Positions 1 to 5,839 of a stretch of DNA of 6,641 nt are shown here, in pieces. Source of the stretch: Rhodobacterales bacterium CG2_30_65_12 (lineage in GTDB: Bacteria > Pseudomonadota > Alphaproteobacteria > Rhodobacterales > Rhodobacteraceae); contig MNZL01000163.1 of NCBI GenBank assembly GCA_001873585.1, positions 1 through 6,641 on the forward strand, in the 5' to 3' direction. Made by a program: the position numbers and the translations under genes. The stretch's first letter is position 1. The number at the start of each line of letters is the position of its first letter. The notes under the pieces are model-generated. The model saw only the letters and a list, made by a program, of their open reading frames with translations, did not search any database and had not been told where the DNA came from.

Positions 1-2
1 GC

Positions 3-149
3 GTCGATCATATGGTGTGCGACCGCGTGCCGCCGTTCGCGGCGCCGCTGTTTCTCGAAGTCGGCAAGGTGCCGGTCGAGGGCGCGGGGGCGGAGGCGCT
101 GATGGCGGCGGAGGCCGAGCGGCTGATGGCCGAGGCCGGGCTTGGCTGA
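3..149 (+). CDS. 3' end of a plus-strand gene, possibly an Lhr-type (ligase-associated) DEXH helicase
   Basis: Only the last 48 codons are inside the window; the gene enters from the left edge and stops at TGA 147-149. The visible peptide begins VDHMVCDRVPPFAAPLFLEVGKV, trimmed here to its key part PPFAAPLFLEVGKVPVEG, followed by a short alanine/glutamate-rich helix ending in MAEAGLG. A 'PFA-P-(L/M)-(L/F)-LE-GR/K' segment close to an acidic, alanine-rich terminal helix is what I recall at the C-terminus of Lhr-family helicases of the ligase-associated DNA-repair cluster. This is memory of a family pattern and not an alignment, and the fragment has no catalytic motif. The reading frame is convincing because it has strong G/C third-position bias and ends six bases before the convergent glycosyltransferase stop. 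The product assignment is weak. Confidence 0.4.
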   Translation, partial: VDHMVCDRVPPFAAPLFLEVGKVPVEGAGAEALMAAEAERLMAEAGLG

Positions 150-155
150 TCCGGG

Positions 156-1139
156 TCAGCGTCCGTCGGCGGCGGCAAACACCCGGGCCGGGTCGATATC
201 GCGCCGCCCGGCAAGCCCGTCGCGCACCGCCCACCACAAAAGCCGCAAAAACCTCCCGCGCACGCCTTCGTGGTGGCGCAGTTTCAGCGCCCATTTGCCG
301 ATCAATGGCCAGATCACCAGCCAGAACCACGGCCCGGCGAGGGCGCGGTAGAGAAACACCTGGTTGCGGTGGTAGTAGTAGGTTTTCCAAAGCGGGTGCA
401 GCCGGCGCGCCGAGCCGCCCTTGAGCGAGCCGCAATCGTGCTCAAAGCGGATCTCGGGCACAAAGCCGATCCGCCCGCCGGCCCGGGTGAGGCCGAGGGT
501 ATAGAGCACGTCGTCGGCATAGATGAAGAGCCGCGGATCGGGGTAACCCGCCCGCGCCATTGCGCCGCGCGAGAGAAAGAGGCCGACGAAGGTTGACCAG
601 TCTACCCGGCGCTGGGGGGCAGCGTAATCGGCGAGCGCGAGTTGGGCCACGTCGCCGCGCCCGGTGGCGTAGCGCAGGAAGGTGGGCAGATCGGCGAACG
701 GGTTCATCGCCGGGCGGTTCATGCCGCAGATTGCGCCATCGGGGTAATAGACCGCCGCCGCCACGGCATCCCACCCGCCAGGATCGGTGGCGTGAAACGT
801 GGCGAGCGCGTCGGGCGCGGGGCGGGCATCGTCGTCCATCACCACCAGCCAGTCGGGATCGAACATCTCGACCGCGCGGCGCATCCCGAGGTTGAACCCG
901 CCCGCGCCGCCGAGGTTGTCGGGGCTCAGGATTGCGTGCAACCGGCCATCCGTCTGGCCCCTGAGCCAATCGCCGGTGCCGTCGGGCGAGGCGTTGTCGA
1001 CCACCAGCACAGCCTGCAGATGTTCAGGCGCCGCCGCCAGCAGGCGGCCAAGCGTGATCTGGAGCTGGGCGAGGCGGTTGAAGGTTACCACCACCGCCAC
1101 CAGCCGCCCCTTGCCCGCCTCAGCCGTGCTCGCAGTCAT
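156..1139 (-). CDS. Family 2 glycosyltransferase (galactofuranosyl-/rhamnosyltransferase-like)
   Basis: The product transfers a sugar from a nucleotide-sugar donor, probably to a surface polysaccharide or glycolipid precursor at the cytoplasmic face of the inner membrane. The 327-residue protein has a GT-A fold in the usual order: an N-terminal beta-strand VVVTFNR (16-22), donor-binding VVDNASPDGT (46-55), NLGGAGGFNLG (75-85) as in GlfT2-like GT2 enzymes, and a metal-binding DDD at 102-104 in VVMDDDA. The acceptor half carries W181-S-T-F-V-G, LFIYADD (204-210) and H234-D-C-G-S, where the aspartates and histidine are the likely catalytic-base and metal region. An aromatic stretch around 270-290 (PWFWLVIWPLIG) may attach the protein to the membrane. 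I chose ATG 1139-1137 over an upstream in-frame ATG at 1220 because GGAGAGG lies about ten bases before it and the extra 27 residues have no family similarity. It is a single gene, divergent from the ABC importer, with no polysaccharide neighbours in view. The acceptor is unknown. Confidence 0.85.
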   Translation of the reverse strand: MTASTAEAGKGRLVAVVVTFNRLAQLQITLGRLLAAAPEHLQAVLVVDNASPDGTGDWLRGQTDGRLHAILSPDNLGGAGGFNLGMRRAVEMFDPDWLVVMDDDARPAPDALATFHATDPGGWDAVAAAVYYPDGAICGMNRPAMNPFADLPTFLRYATGRGDVAQLALADYAAPQRRVDWSTFVGLFLSRGAMARAGYPDPRLFIYADDVLYTLGLTRAGGRIGFVPEIRFEHDCGSLKGGSARRLHPLWKTYYYHRNQVFLYRALAGPWFWLVIWPLIGKWALKLRHHEGVRGRFLRLLWWAVRDGLAGRRDIDPARVFAAADGR

Positions 1140-1163
1140 CTCGTTTCGCCCTCTCCGCCGGGT

Positions 1164-1192
1164 CTGTGCGCATATTCCGCCAGAACTGTCAA
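1164..1192 (-). promoter_or_regulatory. Candidate promoter of the glycosyltransferase gene
   Basis: Read on the minus strand, 1192-1187 is TTGACA, a perfect sigma-70-type -35 hexamer. At 17 bases spacing the -10 position (1169-1164) reads GCACAG, a poor match to TATAAT, though degenerate -10 elements are common in Rhodobacterales. Transcription would start near 1157, leaving a leader of about 18 bases that still contains the ribosome binding site. The -35 is seen; promoter activity is inferred. Confidence 0.35.
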
Positions 1193-1263
1193 TTTCACCC
1201 CGGGCCCCCACCCCGACCATGCGGCAACCGGCGCAAAACTGGCCAAACGGTTTACATTCCCGG

Positions 1264-1295
1264 CCGGCTATGTTCTTTTTGCGACATAGGCCCGG
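1264..1295. repeat. Imperfect inverted repeat in the divergent intergenic region
   Basis: CTATGT (1268-1273) and ACATAG (1284-1289) are exact inverted arms with ten bases between them. CCGG at 1264-1267 and 1292-1295 extends the pairing outward if a two-base bulge (1290-1291) is allowed. The site is about 115 bases upstream of the importer's first gene. It could be an operator for a dimeric regulator or a hairpin in a leader transcript. No known regulator consensus is recognised. Confidence 0.35.
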
Positions 1296-1358
1296 CTTTC
1301 ATGTCGTATTCTGACAATGCGGCCGCCGGGAAATCGCCTGTTCGAGGCGGTGACCAGC

Positions 1359-1372
1359 TGCTTGCGCAAGCA
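1359..1372. promoter_or_regulatory. 14-base perfect palindrome upstream of the binding-protein gene (possible operator)
   Basis: TGCTTGCGCAAGCA reads identically on both strands, with additional CAGC/GCTG arms just outside at uneven spacing. It ends 37 bases before the chosen start codon of the binding-protein gene, a place where a repressor would block transcription or a leader hairpin would sit close to the ribosome binding site. The palindrome is directly visible; its role as an operator is inference. Confidence 0.35.
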
Positions 1373-1409
1373 AAGCGGCTGGAAATCAAGCTACACCTTG
1401 GGGGATCCC

Positions 1410-2414
1410 ATGACATTTACCAAACTTGGCGCGCTTGGCCTTGGCGTTTCGATGCTGGCCACCGGCGCAGCTGCACAAGACTGCGGCGATATCACGATTT
1501 CCGAGATGAACTGGGCCTCGGCCGAACTGATGGCCAATGTCGACAAGATCATCCTCGAAGCGGGCTACGGCTGCTCGGTCGAACTCATCCCAGGCGCGAC
1601 CGAGACCACCTTCGCCTCGATGAACGAAAAGGGCGAGCCCGATGTGGCCCCCGAGCTCTGGGCCAACGCCGTGCGCGTTCAGCTCACCGCGGCTGAAGAA
1701 GAGGGCCGCATGCACATCCTCAACCAGGGCCCGATCACCGACCTGGGCGAAGGCTGGTGGGTCACCGACAAGTTCTCCAAAGACCACCCGGAGCTGGATA
1801 CCGTCGAGAAGGTGCTTGAGCACCCGGAGATGTTTCCCGATGCCGAAGACCCTTCAAAAGGTGCCTTCATGGGCTGCCCGGCCGGCTGGGGCTGCCAGCT
1901 CAACAACGCCAACCTGTTTCGCGCTTTCGGCATGGCAGACAAGGGCTGGGTGCTGGTCGATCCGGGCTCGGCGGCGGGGCTTGACGGCTCGATCGCCAAG
2001 GCCAGCGAGCGCGGTGAGCCGTGGTTTGGCTATTACTGGTCGCCGACCTCGCTGATCGGCAAATACCACCTGCGTCTGCTTCCGTTTGAAGTGCCGTTTG
2101 CCGGCCGCGACAACTGGGATAATTGCATCGTCAAGCCAGACCAGGATTGCCTTGATCCGAAGCCGACGGCTTGGACCGAGTCGGCGGTTTATACGGTGGT
2201 GACCGACAACTTCATGAAGGTCGGCGGCGACGCTGCGGGGTATTTCGAGAAGCGCGTGTTCCCGGGAACGGCGATGAACGAAATGCTGGTTTACATGAGC
2301 GAAAACCAGGCAACCGGCGAAGATGCCGCCTACCACTTCCTCGAAACCTACGAGGATTTGTGGACCGGCTGGGTGCCCACGGACGCAATCGAGAAGATCA
2401 AGTCGGAGCTGTGA
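1410..2414 (+). CDS. Periplasmic substrate-binding protein of an osmolyte/methylamine ABC importer (OpuAC family, TmoX/ProX-like)
   Basis: This 334-residue protein captures a quaternary or tertiary amine (glycine betaine, proline betaine, choline or TMAO) in the periplasm and hands it to the permease encoded next. Residues 1-22 form a Sec signal peptide: Lys5, a hydrophobic core, then ATGAAA before Gln23, giving an AxA cleavage site. The mature protein has MNW (33-35), ELW (82-84), GWW (115-117), CPAGWGC (156-162) and EPWFGYYW (203-210), a set of tryptophans able to form the aromatic cage typical of the family. It has six cysteines (25, 55, 156, 162 and two in the DNWDNC...DQDC region), enough for three disulfides. 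Features such as MNWAS and a CP-GWGC loop recall the TMAO-binding TmoX of marine roseobacters, but I cannot separate this from betaine binders without alignment. I chose ATG 1410 because the signal peptide starts there and GGGGGA lies at 1400-1405; an upstream in-frame ATG at 1317 adds a charged, non-signal sequence. Confidence 0.88.
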   Translation: MTFTKLGALGLGVSMLATGAAAQDCGDITISEMNWASAELMANVDKIILEAGYGCSVELIPGATETTFASMNEKGEPDVAPELWANAVRVQLTAAEEEGRMHILNQGPITDLGEGWWVTDKFSKDHPELDTVEKVLEHPEMFPDAEDPSKGAFMGCPAGWGCQLNNANLFRAFGMADKGWVLVDPGSAAGLDGSIAKASERGEPWFGYYWSPTSLIGKYHLRLLPFEVPFAGRDNWDNCIVKPDQDCLDPKPTAWTESAVYTVVTDNFMKVGGDAAGYFEKRVFPGTAMNEMLVYMSENQATGEDAAYHFLETYEDLWTGWVPTDAIEKIKSEL

Positions 2415-2439
2415 TCGCCGCAAACTGAAGCAGAAGAAG

Positions 2440-2465
2440 CGGGGGGCAACCGGCCCCCCGTTTTT
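2440..2465 (+). terminator. Intrinsic terminator/attenuator between binding-protein and permease genes
   Basis: CGGGGGGC (2440-2447) pairs perfectly with GCCCCCCG (2453-2460) around the loop AACCG, and TTTTT follows at 2461-2465. It starts 26 bases after the stop of the binding-protein gene and lies before the permease gene, with little room for a separate promoter. Partial termination here would yield more binding protein than membrane components, as is common in binding-protein-dependent importers. The structure is seen; the ratio effect is inferred. Confidence 0.85.
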
Positions 2466-2514
2466 GTGACCGCCCCGGCGCGGGGCGAAAAAATGAAAAC
2501 GAGGGGAACGGAAA

Positions 2515-3405
2515 ATGTGGGAATTTCTCACTGAATTTCCGGCCATTGGCCGCCGCGATCTGGCAGTGATGAAAAAAGCGATCGATGAAGCATTCAAAGG
2601 CTTCTCTCGCACTTACGGGGAGAGTCTGGAAAATTTTTTCAATCCGCTTTTGAAGTTTCTTGTCTGGATTGAAAAGCTGCTTCTCGCCACCCCCTGGCCG
2701 GTGATCCTTGTGGTCGTAGGCGGCCTGGCCTGGCTTGGTTCGCGCTCGTGGAAGATCACAACCGGCGCGGTGCTCGCCTTTGTGGTGATCGGCGTGTTTG
2801 ACATGTGGGAAGATACAATGGCGACGCTGGCGATCATCTCAGTCGCCACCCTGCTGTGCATCGTGATCGGCATCCCGGTCGGCATCCTGATGGCGCGCTC
2901 CGAGCGGATGCAGCAGTTGATTACCCCGGTGCTCGACGTGATGCAGACGATCCCCTCTTTCGTCTACCTGATCCCGGTGGTGATGCTGCTCGGGATCGGC
3001 AAGGTGCCCGGCCTGATCGCCGTGCTGATCTACGCGATCCCGCCGGTCGTGCGGCTGACCAACCTCGGCATCCGGCTGGTCGACTCGGAAGTGCTCGAAG
3101 CCGCCGATGCCTTCGGCGCTTCGCCACGCCAGAAACTTTTCGGTGTGCAATTGCCGCTGGCGCTGCCCAACATCTTTGCCGGCGTCAACCAGACCATCAT
3201 GATGGCGCTGTCGATGGTGGTGATCGCCTCGATGATCGGCGTCAAGGGGCTCGGCGTGCCGGTGCTGCGCGCGATATCGAACCAGTATCTCGCGCTCGGC
3301 CTGATGAACGGCCTCGCCATCGTCGCGCTGGCGATCATCTTCGACCGCGTTTCGCAAAGCTACGGCAAGCGGCTGCAGGCCTACCGGGGGCAAGGCAATG
3401 ACTGA
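2515..3405 (+). CDS. ABC importer permease (ProW/OpuAB/TmoV type)
   Basis: This 296-residue inner-membrane subunit forms, as a dimer, the channel for the amine osmolyte delivered by the upstream binding protein. After an amphipathic N-terminus of about 55 residues there are hydrophobic segments near 60-75, 83-97, 102-126, 136-160, 164-178, 222-243 and 258-278. The family hallmarks are FVYLIPVVMLLGIGKVP (149-165), IYAIPPVVRLTNLG (172-185) and the cytoplasmic EAA coupling loop EAADAFGASPRQKLFGVQLP (195-214), which docks on the ATPase. GAGGGG at 2501-2506, about eight bases before ATG 2515, is a good ribosome binding site. Its 3' end overlaps the ATPase start by eight bases, so the two are translationally coupled. 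Sequence alone does not tell betaine from TMAO transport. Confidence 0.9.
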   Translation: MWEFLTEFPAIGRRDLAVMKKAIDEAFKGFSRTYGESLENFFNPLLKFLVWIEKLLLATPWPVILVVVGGLAWLGSRSWKITTGAVLAFVVIGVFDMWEDTMATLAIISVATLLCIVIGIPVGILMARSERMQQLITPVLDVMQTIPSFVYLIPVVMLLGIGKVPGLIAVLIYAIPPVVRLTNLGIRLVDSEVLEAADAFGASPRQKLFGVQLPLALPNIFAGVNQTIMMALSMVVIASMIGVKGLGVPVLRAISNQYLALGLMNGLAIVALAIIFDRVSQSYGKRLQAYRGQGND

Positions 3406-4429
3406 ACCGAAAATCCGCATCCGAAACCTCTACAAGATCTTCGGCGACCACCCCGACCGCGTGCTGCCCTTGGTGCGTGACGAGGCGATGGGCAAGGACG
3501 AGCTGCTTGAAAAGCACAACCACGTGCTCGGCGTGAACAACGTTTCGCTCGATATCTTCCCAAAGCAGGTTCAGGTGGTGATGGGCCTCTCGGGCTCGGG
3601 CAAATCCACCCTGATCCGCCACATCAACCGGCTGATCGACCCCACCGGCGGCGAGTTGACCGTGGACGGCGAAGACGTTCTGGCGATGGACGAGACCCAG
3701 CTACGCGCTTTGCGCCGCCACAAGATGTCGATGGTGTTTCAGAAGTTCGCGCTCCTGCCGCACCGCACGATTGCCGAAAACGTGGGCTACGGGCTCGAGG
3801 TGCAGGGCATGGCTGATGCCGAGATCGCCAGCCATACCCAGCACTGGATCGACCGGGTTGGCCTCTCGGGCTACGAGAGCCATTACCCCGGTCAGCTCTC
3901 GGGTGGCATGCAGCAGCGCGTTGGCCTCGCCCGAGGGCTGGCGACGGATGCCGACATCCTGCTGATGGACGAGGCGTTCTCGGCGCTCGACCCGCTCATT
4001 CGCTACGACATGCAGTCGATCCTGCTCGAGCTGCAGAACGAGCTGCACAAGACCATCGTCTTCATCACCCACGACCTCGACGAAGCGCTGCGGCTTGGCG
4101 ACGATATCGCCATCTTGCGCGACGGCGGGATGGTGCAGCAGGGCGACGCGCAACAGATCGTGCTCAAGCCGGCCGACGATTACATCCGCGATTTCATCAA
4201 GGATATCAACCGCGCCAAGGTGATCCGCCTGCGCGCGCTGGCCGAACCGCTGCCGCAAGGTGCCGCGCCGCCCGAGGGGCTGCCCACCCTGCCCGCCGCG
4301 ACCGTGCTCGATGACGCGATGCTGGCGATGTCGGGCGCGCCGGGCCAGACGGTGCTGGTCGAGCGCCAGGACGGCACACTCGCCGGCACCGCAACCCTTA
4401 CCCAGGCGATCGAAGCGCTGCACGGCTGA
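3398..4429 (+). CDS. ABC importer ATP-binding protein (ProV/OpuAA/TmoW type)
   Basis: The 343-residue ATPase powers the importer from the cytoplasmic side. All nucleotide-binding motifs are intact: Walker A GLSGSGKST (63-71), Q-loop Q115 in VFQKFALLPHRT, signature LSGGMQQR (167-174), Walker B ILLMDEAFSALD (187-198) and the switch histidine H225 in FITHD. The long N-terminal insert before Walker A (about residues 17-44, with many charged residues) is typical of the ProV branch. After about residue 280 the tail is only some 60 residues and resembles at most one degenerate CBS module (TVLVERQDGTLAG near 320-332), whereas E. coli ProV is about 400 residues with two CBS domains. Ionic-strength sensing through a paired CBS module is therefore doubtful here. 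Its ATG at 3398-3400 lies inside the permease gene end; the gene is followed by a strong terminator. Confidence 0.92.
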   Translation: MTEPKIRIRNLYKIFGDHPDRVLPLVRDEAMGKDELLEKHNHVLGVNNVSLDIFPKQVQVVMGLSGSGKSTLIRHINRLIDPTGGELTVDGEDVLAMDETQLRALRRHKMSMVFQKFALLPHRTIAENVGYGLEVQGMADAEIASHTQHWIDRVGLSGYESHYPGQLSGGMQQRVGLARGLATDADILLMDEAFSALDPLIRYDMQSILLELQNELHKTIVFITHDLDEALRLGDDIAILRDGGMVQQGDAQQIVLKPADDYIRDFIKDINRAKVIRLRALAEPLPQGAAPPEGLPTLPAATVLDDAMLAMSGAPGQTVLVERQDGTLAGTATLTQAIEALHG

Positions 4430-4454
4430 TCCCGTGCCCGCACGGACTCTTGTC

Positions 4455-4481
4455 AAACCGGGCCAACGCGGCCCGGTTTTT
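4455..4481 (+). terminator. Intrinsic terminator at the end of the ABC importer operon
   Basis: AAACCGGGCC (4455-4464) pairs perfectly with GGCCCGGTTT (4470-4479) around the loop AACGC, and a T-tract runs 4477-4481. It begins 26 bases after the ATPase stop codon. This is a textbook rho-independent terminator and isolates the importer from the small gene downstream. Confidence 0.9.
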
Positions 4482-4527
4482 CGTCGTTGTGCGGCTGGCG
4501 CCATCATCTTGTTACCCAAAACTCATT

Positions 4528-4541
4528 ATGATTCAGATCAA
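4528..4541 (+). promoter_or_regulatory. FNR/FnrL box upstream of the small subunit-F-like gene
   Basis: ATGATTCAGATCAA matches the FNR/CRP-type consensus TTGAT-N4-ATCAA at nine of ten defined positions; only the first T is A. FnrL is the oxygen-sensing iron-sulfur activator of Rhodobacter relatives. The importer terminator lies just to the left, so the box most likely serves the plus-strand gene at 4710. If it acts as a class II site centred at -41.5, transcription would begin near 4576, leaving a leader of roughly 130 bases. The -10 candidate around 4565-4570 is weak. The box is seen; regulation is inferred. Confidence 0.6.
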
Positions 4542-4587
4542 GGCAGACCTGGCGGCAAGATGGGACCATTTCAGGTGAGCCCAAGGC

Positions 4588-4713
4588 ATGAAGGCCCGCT
4601 GGGACGAGAGAAACAGGGCAACAAGCGCACGGCGCAACGCATGCCAGGCGCAGCCGACGGGGTCGGGCAAATGTGAAGGATCTGAACCGCCCAACCAGGA
4701 GGGATGTGCATGA
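4588..4713 (+). CDS. Possible 41-codon leader peptide
   Basis: An ATG at 4588 opens a 41-codon frame whose TGA (4711-4713) overlaps the ATG (4710-4712) of the next gene, the ATGA arrangement typical of translational coupling. The peptide begins MKARWDERNR, is hydrophilic, has three cysteines and resembles nothing I know. Only a weak AAGG precedes the start. It may equally be untranslated leader, so this is listed as a possibility. Confidence 0.2.
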   Translation: MKARWDERNRATSARRNACQAQPTGSGKCEGSEPPNQEGCA

Positions 4714-5018
4714 AAGATGTTGTCTTCATTGGCGATCACCGCCAGGCCGCCCTGTTTCACGAAGCCGGAATTGCCAGTTATGCACCGCCTGTCGGGCACT
4801 TGGCAGAACGTGTGCTGGCCGAACGTAGCCGCTGCCGGGTGTTGGCGATGACCGAGCGCACGCTGCGCGCCCTGCCCGCCGATCTCGCCCGCGAATTGCG
4901 CGCGAGCCGCTGGCCGCGGCTCGAAGTCTTGCCGGAGATCGAAACTGGCGGGGCCTGCGCAATGCTTTTGCAAAGTCTGCTCCCGAATGGGAAAAACACG
5001 CGCTCCGCATCGGCCTGA
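4710..5018 (+). CDS. Small protein resembling V-type ATPase subunit F, standing alone
   Basis: The 102-residue protein starts MKDVVFIGD and reads like the Rossmann-type V/A-ATPase subunit F: a first strand ending in GD (8-9), a Phe then Ala-Gly-Ile (16-21), a central strand RVLAMTE followed by ALPADLA, and a last strand LEVLPEI. In rotary ATPases subunit F binds the central stalk and regulates coupling. No other ATPase subunit gene is in the window, so the role may differ. The similarity is by eye, and a response-regulator-like or unrelated alpha/beta protein is possible. AGGAGGG lies at 4697-4703: it directly abuts an ATG at 4704 but is six bases before ATG 4710, so 4710 is the better start. 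An FNR-type box stands 170 bases upstream. The gene faces hypB tail to tail with 35 bases between the stops and no clear terminator there. Confidence 0.6.
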   Translation: MKDVVFIGDHRQAALFHEAGIASYAPPVGHLAERVLAERSRCRVLAMTERTLRALPADLARELRASRWPRLEVLPEIETGGACAMLLQSLLPNGKNTRSASA

Positions 5019-5053
5019 CTCGCCGCCCCTTGCCCCCATTGGCGCCCCGGGTC

Positions 5054-5839
5054 TTACCCCGCCAGCGCCGCGCGCTCGGCCCGGAGTGCCTCGATCCAGC
5101 GATACCAGCCTTCGAGCCCCTCGCCGGTGAGGGCCGAGACGGTGAGCACCCCGATCTGCGGGTTCACCTGCCGGGCGTAAGCGATGCACTGCGCCACGTC
5201 GAACGGCACATATGGCAGAAGGTCAGCCTTGTTGATTAGCATCAGCCGCGCGGCGGCAAACATGTCGGGATACTTGATCGGCTTGTCCTCGCCTTCCGTC
5301 ACGCTGAGGATCACCACCTTCGCCGCCTCGCCAAGGTCAAACCCCGCCGGGCAGACGAGGTTACCCACGTTCTCGATAAACAGCGTCGCCCCCGGCGCGA
5401 GAACCAGCCCGTGCAGCGCGCGGTGCACCATGTCGGCATCGAGGTGGCAGCCCTTGCCGGTGTTGATCTGCACCGCCCGTGCCCCGGTGGCGCGGATGCG
5501 CTCGGCGTCGAGGCTGGTCTGCTGGTCGCCCTCGATCACCGCCACCGGCATCCGGTCTGAAAGATCCGTGGCGGTGCGGGCCAGCAGCGTGGTCTTGCCC
5601 GAGCCGGGCGACGAGACGAGGTTGAGCGCCAACGTGCCGGTGGCGGTAAAATGCGCCCGGTTGTGCGCTGCCACGGCATCGTTGCGGGCGAGGATATTTT
5701 CCTCGATCTCGATGATCCGCGTCGCGCTCACCCCCGCCTCGTGCGTGCCGCCGAGCGGGCCGTGGTGGTGGCCGTGGTCATGGCCATGCCCGTGGTCGAT
5801 CACCACCTCCGCCTGTCCGCATCCGCATGTCGTGCACAT
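5054..5839 (-). CDS. hypB: Hydrogenase/urease nickel incorporation GTPase HypB
   Basis: HypB is a cytoplasmic GTPase that, with HypA, inserts nickel into the [NiFe]-hydrogenase large subunit. The 261-residue protein starts MCTTCGC, the CxxCGC motif that forms the high-affinity nickel site, followed by a histidine-rich stretch with eight histidines between residues 16 and 33. The G domain has the P-loop SSPGSGKTTL (76-85), EGDQQTSLD (103-111), and the conserved metal-binding Cys131-His132 in NTGKGCHLD and Cys163 in ENVGNLVCPAGFD. NKADLLPYVPFD is the guanine-specificity motif, and SALTGEGLEGW follows near the C-terminus. I chose ATG 5839-5837, not the upstream frame start at 5965, because the motif begins there and GGAGG lies seven to eight bases before it inside hypA. 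Its start shares one base with the hypA stop (TGATG), so the two are translationally coupled. A histidine-rich segment of this kind is associated with nickel storage in rhizobial HypB. Confidence 0.97.
   Translation of the reverse strand: MCTTCGCGQAEVVIDHGHGHDHGHHHGPLGGTHEAGVSATRIIEIEENILARNDAVAAHNRAHFTATGTLALNLVSSPGSGKTTLLARTATDLSDRMPVAVIEGDQQTSLDAERIRATGARAVQINTGKGCHLDADMVHRALHGLVLAPGATLFIENVGNLVCPAGFDLGEAAKVVILSVTEGEDKPIKYPDMFAAARLMLINKADLLPYVPFDVAQCIAYARQVNPQIGVLTVSALTGEGLEGWYRWIEALRAERAALAG

Noticed and set aside
1240..1282. Possible sigma-54 promoter (TGGCC... then TTTAC or TTTTTGC)
   Set aside because: The required GG-N10-GC spacing is not met: the TGGC at 1240 has TA instead of GC at the -12 position, and the GC at 1281 has no GG ten bases before it.
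642..1289. Long plus-strand frame of 215 codons opposite the glycosyltransferase gene
   Set aside because: It is the antisense shadow of a gene with clear GT2 motifs; the translation is Arg/Ala/His-rich, matches no family pattern and has no ribosome binding site.
1317..1409. Upstream in-frame start for the binding-protein gene
   Set aside because: It would place 31 charged residues before a perfect signal peptide and run through the palindrome region; ATG 1410 with GGGGGA just upstream fits better.
1854..2612. 252-codon minus-strand frame across the binding-protein gene and terminator
   Set aside because: It is antisense to a well-supported gene, crosses a perfect terminator hairpin and shows no family motif.
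5019..5053. Possible bidirectional terminator between the subunit-F-like gene and hypB
   Set aside because: The 35 bases are C-rich but contain no convincing stem followed by a T-tract on either strand.
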